Part shown: positions 38,995 through 40,629 of the stretch, piece after piece
Layout of the letters: each line of letters starts with the position of its first letter
How positions within the stretch are numbered: position 1 is the stretch's first letter
Position numbers and translations under genes: made by a program
Assembly (NCBI GenBank): GCA_027449905.1
Contig: DAIDKT010000024.1
Location: 1 to 40,629 of the forward strand
Direction of reading: 5' to 3'
Source: Legionellales bacterium
GTDB lineage: Bacteria; Pseudomonadota; Gammaproteobacteria; Legionellales; Legionellaceae
DNA: 40,629 nt
The notes under the pieces: generated by a model
The model's input: only the letters and a program-made list of their open reading frames with translations
The model's database searches: none
Told to the model about the DNA's origin: nothing

Positions 38995-40389
38995 CTAGCA
39001 TCCTGCAGCAAGCATTATATCACCAGAAAAAATAGATTGAATGGCCTTCAGTACATTCAAACCTTGCTTTCGCATGGTGTTAATAAACCCGCGTATGCGA
39101 GCAAATTGATTAGCCCCATGCGCAGAGCGAAAGCCGCCAGATATTTTCTGTTTACATTTCATCATGCGCAAATCCCGTTCAGCCTCATTATTTGTAAATG
39201 GAACCTCTGGCGCATGCAGAAAATGTAAAACATCTTCACGATAGTTAGATAGCCGTATTAGAAGGTTATGCCCTGGGCGATTAGCAACGCGACCTCGCCT
39301 TTTTTTAATTGCAGGTAATAAGTTTGCTTTATGGTAGTCAAAGCCTTCTTGTAGAATCCGTTCGTACAATTTAAGTAAGCGTTCATATCGCTCAGATGGT
39401 AATACCTCGCCACCATAATAATGGCGGTAGCGCAACATGATACGCAGTAACCGATACATTTTTCTGGCCCAAGTCTCTCTGTCATGCTCGATGAGAGCTT
39501 TCAGCTCTCGTAAATGATGTTGATTGCATAAAGCGTGCTTCACATCGGGAATTTGATAATAAGGTCGCCAATGGTCATGAACAACAATACCCTCGAGTCC
39601 ATCAATCAACGATTTGCGTTTCGGGGAAACATGATAATAGGTCAAGGTATTCGTTGATAACGTATGCAGCCATTGTGTCTTGCCACCCACTCGAAACCCA
39701 GTTTCATCCAAATGTTTAACTTGCGCTGTTTTTGCCATGCTTAAGATGTTTTTTTCAAATCCTTCCAAGGCTTGGTACGCAGTATTGTTATAATTTGAAA
39801 TACTAGCTGTTGCGAGTGATACACCATACATGTCTTTAAACAATTGTTGCAGTCTGTCTTCAGGGATAAAGTGTTGGTATTGATAATACACGCACCAACT
39901 ACGAATTATCTCGCCATATTGGACCTGTGCTGTGATTTTATCAGGGAATAAAGCAGTGACCATTTTATTGCAGCAGTCGCAATATTTTACTTCCGCTTGA
40001 TGCTCCGTTACTTGAATCTTAGGAACTGGAATATCAAAAACTTGCCGTTTGATTAACTTAATGATCGGTGAAAGAACAAGTGACTTTTCGCAACCTGGAC
40101 ATGAACTAAGTCTATGCTTTTTGATGATGTCAGGGGTTTCGACCTGCTTTAACGTCTCACCTTTATGGCCTGGTTGACCACCACTTTTGTGTTTGCCTTT
40201 TTCACGCAATGAGCTCGTGCGCGGTGGTTTTTTTAAACCATCACTTGACGGTGGCTTTGAGCTATTGCTGCTATTTTTACTCAAGCGTCTTTCTAATTCC
40301 ACAATCCTTGTGGCTTGTTGTTTGACGATTTCTTCTAATTCAGCAATTTTGGCTAAAAGCGTTGATATGATTTCTTCGTAATCTCGCAT
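38995..40389 (-). CDS. tnpC: IS66-family transposase (single-gene type)
   Basis: The 464-residue protein has the full IS66 transposase layout. An N-terminal coiled coil is followed by SKNSSNSSKPPSSDG and KSGGQPGHKG. A zinc-binding part has CPGCE and CDCC. The DDE core follows, with HLDETGFRV, VVHDHWRPYY and the Glu in FTNNEAERDLRMMK. A short C-terminal part ends it. No stop or frameshift is present, so it may be active. Neither tnpA nor tnpB accompanies it, as in the ISBst12-like subgroup. Terminal repeats of its own were not identified; the nearest repeats are the 47-bp arms. No ribosome binding site is obvious before the ATG. Confidence 0.92.
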   Translation of the reverse strand: MRDYEEIISTLLAKIAELEEIVKQQATRIVELERRLSKNSSNSSKPPSSDGLKKPPRTSSLREKGKHKSGGQPGHKGETLKQVETPDIIKKHRLSSCPGCEKSLVLSPIIKLIKRQVFDIPVPKIQVTEHQAEVKYCDCCNKMVTALFPDKITAQVQYGEIIRSWCVYYQYQHFIPEDRLQQLFKDMYGVSLATASISNYNNTAYQALEGFEKNILSMAKTAQVKHLDETGFRVGGKTQWLHTLSTNTLTYYHVSPKRKSLIDGLEGIVVHDHWRPYYQIPDVKHALCNQHHLRELKALIEHDRETWARKMYRLLRIMLRYRHYYGGEVLPSERYERLLKLYERILQEGFDYHKANLLPAIKKRRGRVANRPGHNLLIRLSNYREDVLHFLHAPEVPFTNNEAERDLRMMKCKQKISGGFRSAHGANQFARIRGFINTMRKQGLNVLKAIQSIFSGDIMLAAGC

Positions 40390-40446
40390 GCGTGTATTTG
40401 ATCATAACCAAATAATTTTGCAAGACTTTTTAAAAAATTGAATGAG

Positions 40447-40493
40447 GTGCCACATTCAGGAGATCCTTCAAGCGGCTACGCCGCTTTCAGGAT
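40447..40493. repeat. right arm of the 47-bp inverted repeat
   Basis: This is the exact reverse complement of 38615-38661. In the MITE at 10104 the corresponding arm continues about 18 bases to a GTAA-type end. Here the similarity stops shortly after 40493, where IS110-like sequence begins. This suggests that the IS110 element interrupted the repeat. Confidence 0.65.
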
Positions 40494-40499
40494 AATAGT

Positions 40500-40578
40500 A
40501 TGGACCCCGCCACTTTAACTAGGCTTCTAATTGAGCCAGAATGAGATTGTGAAATTCATTCAACAAAGTGGAGGATCC
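40500..40578 (+). mobile_element. left end of an IS110-family element with hairpin over the transposase start
   Basis: The non-coding leader begins about TATGGACCCCGCC and ends at the transposase ATG. TGGACCCCGCCACTTT (40501-40516) is nearly complementary to AAAGTGGAGGATCCA (40565-40579). The fold would pair with the GGAGG ribosome binding site and the first base of the start codon. The exact left terminus cannot be fixed because IS110 elements lack clear inverted repeats. Confidence 0.45.
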
Positions 40579-40629
40579 ATGAAACAAGATATTAGCGTAT
40601 TAGGAATTGATTTGGCAAAGAATGTTTTT
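40579..40629 (+). CDS. IS110-family transposase, N-terminal fragment (cut by window end)
   Basis: Seventeen codons are visible: M-K-Q-D-I-S-V-L-G-I-D-L-A-K-N-V-F. The GIDLAKNVF motif holds the first Asp of the RuvC-like DEDD catalytic site of IS110/IS1111 transposases. These recombinases are guided by an element-encoded bridge RNA. A GTGGAGG ribosome binding site lies 5 bases before the ATG. The rest lies outside the window, so completeness and the IS110/IS1111 subgroup cannot be judged. Confidence 0.75.
   Translation, partial: MKQDISVLGIDLAKNVF

Noticed and set aside
39258..39485. 75-codon minus-strand open frame within the IS66 gene
   Set aside because: Out-of-frame shadow of the intact transposase.
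1..40629. tRNA, rRNA, riboswitch or CRISPR array
   Set aside because: No tRNA-like cloverleaf, rRNA segment or regularly spaced direct repeat was recognised by eye. Small RNA genes cannot be excluded without a covariance-model search.

Overview
The window looks like a surface-polysaccharide (O-antigen/LPS) genomic island from a low-GC gammaproteobacterium. The family content suggests a relative of Legionella/Coxiella (Legionellales), but this is inferred from family resemblance and no database search was possible. No RNA gene, CRISPR array or housekeeping marker was seen.

Layout. (1) 1-1708: the broken end of an IS4-family transposase, then four small minus-strand genes arranged as two copies of an unrecognised gene pair (A-B-A'-B'). 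They are driven by a near-consensus sigma70 promoter overlapped by a dyad. (2) 2070-10069, plus strand: a glycan operon with an AsnB-type amidotransferase, a GT4 glycosyltransferase, a methyltransferase, a TylC3-type C-methyltransferase, a Wzm/Wzt ABC exporter and an SDR enzyme. (3) 10295-33936, minus strand, converging on (2): a long run of mostly overlapping sugar genes. From its 5' end it holds GmhA-like, GmhB-like and transaldolase-like enzymes, WbpO/TviB and WbpP/TviC homologues, a GT4, two SDRs, a nucleotidyltransferase-kinase fusion in reversed HldE order, a Gfo/Idh oxidoreductase, a UDP-sugar dehydrogenase homologue without its catalytic Cys, an SDR without YxxxK, a methyltransferase, a 4,6-dehydratase-like SDR, a split transketolase, two poorly known large proteins, and an MBOAT/AlgJ-like O-acylation pair. 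(4) 34213-38324, minus strand: a four-gene efflux operon (HlyD/EmrA adaptor, two half-size FUSC-like membrane proteins, OprM/NodT lipoprotein). (5) 38400-40629: a mobile zone with a MITE, an IS66 transposase and GIY-YIG gene between 47-bp inverted repeats, and the start of an IS110-family element.

How it works together. Transketolase, transaldolase-like, GmhA-like, GmhB-like and kinase/nucleotidyltransferase proteins together suggest a dedicated supply of a nucleotide-activated heptose or other long-chain sugar. The 4,6-dehydratase, C-methyltransferase, SDRs, amidotransferase and uronate enzymes would add deoxy, branched, amidated or acidic sugars. Wzm/Wzt would export the chain, and the MBOAT pair would O-acylate it in the periplasm. 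The inventory recalls the Coxiella phase I LPS region, with its C-methyl sugar virenose and ABC export. That comparison is from memory. No initiating phosphoglycosyltransferase, Wzx, Wzy or ligase is in the window.

Small repeats are common. Three elements ending in TGTTGACAATT-like repeats sit directly against stop codons. Two other MITE types have clean terminal repeats and target duplications.
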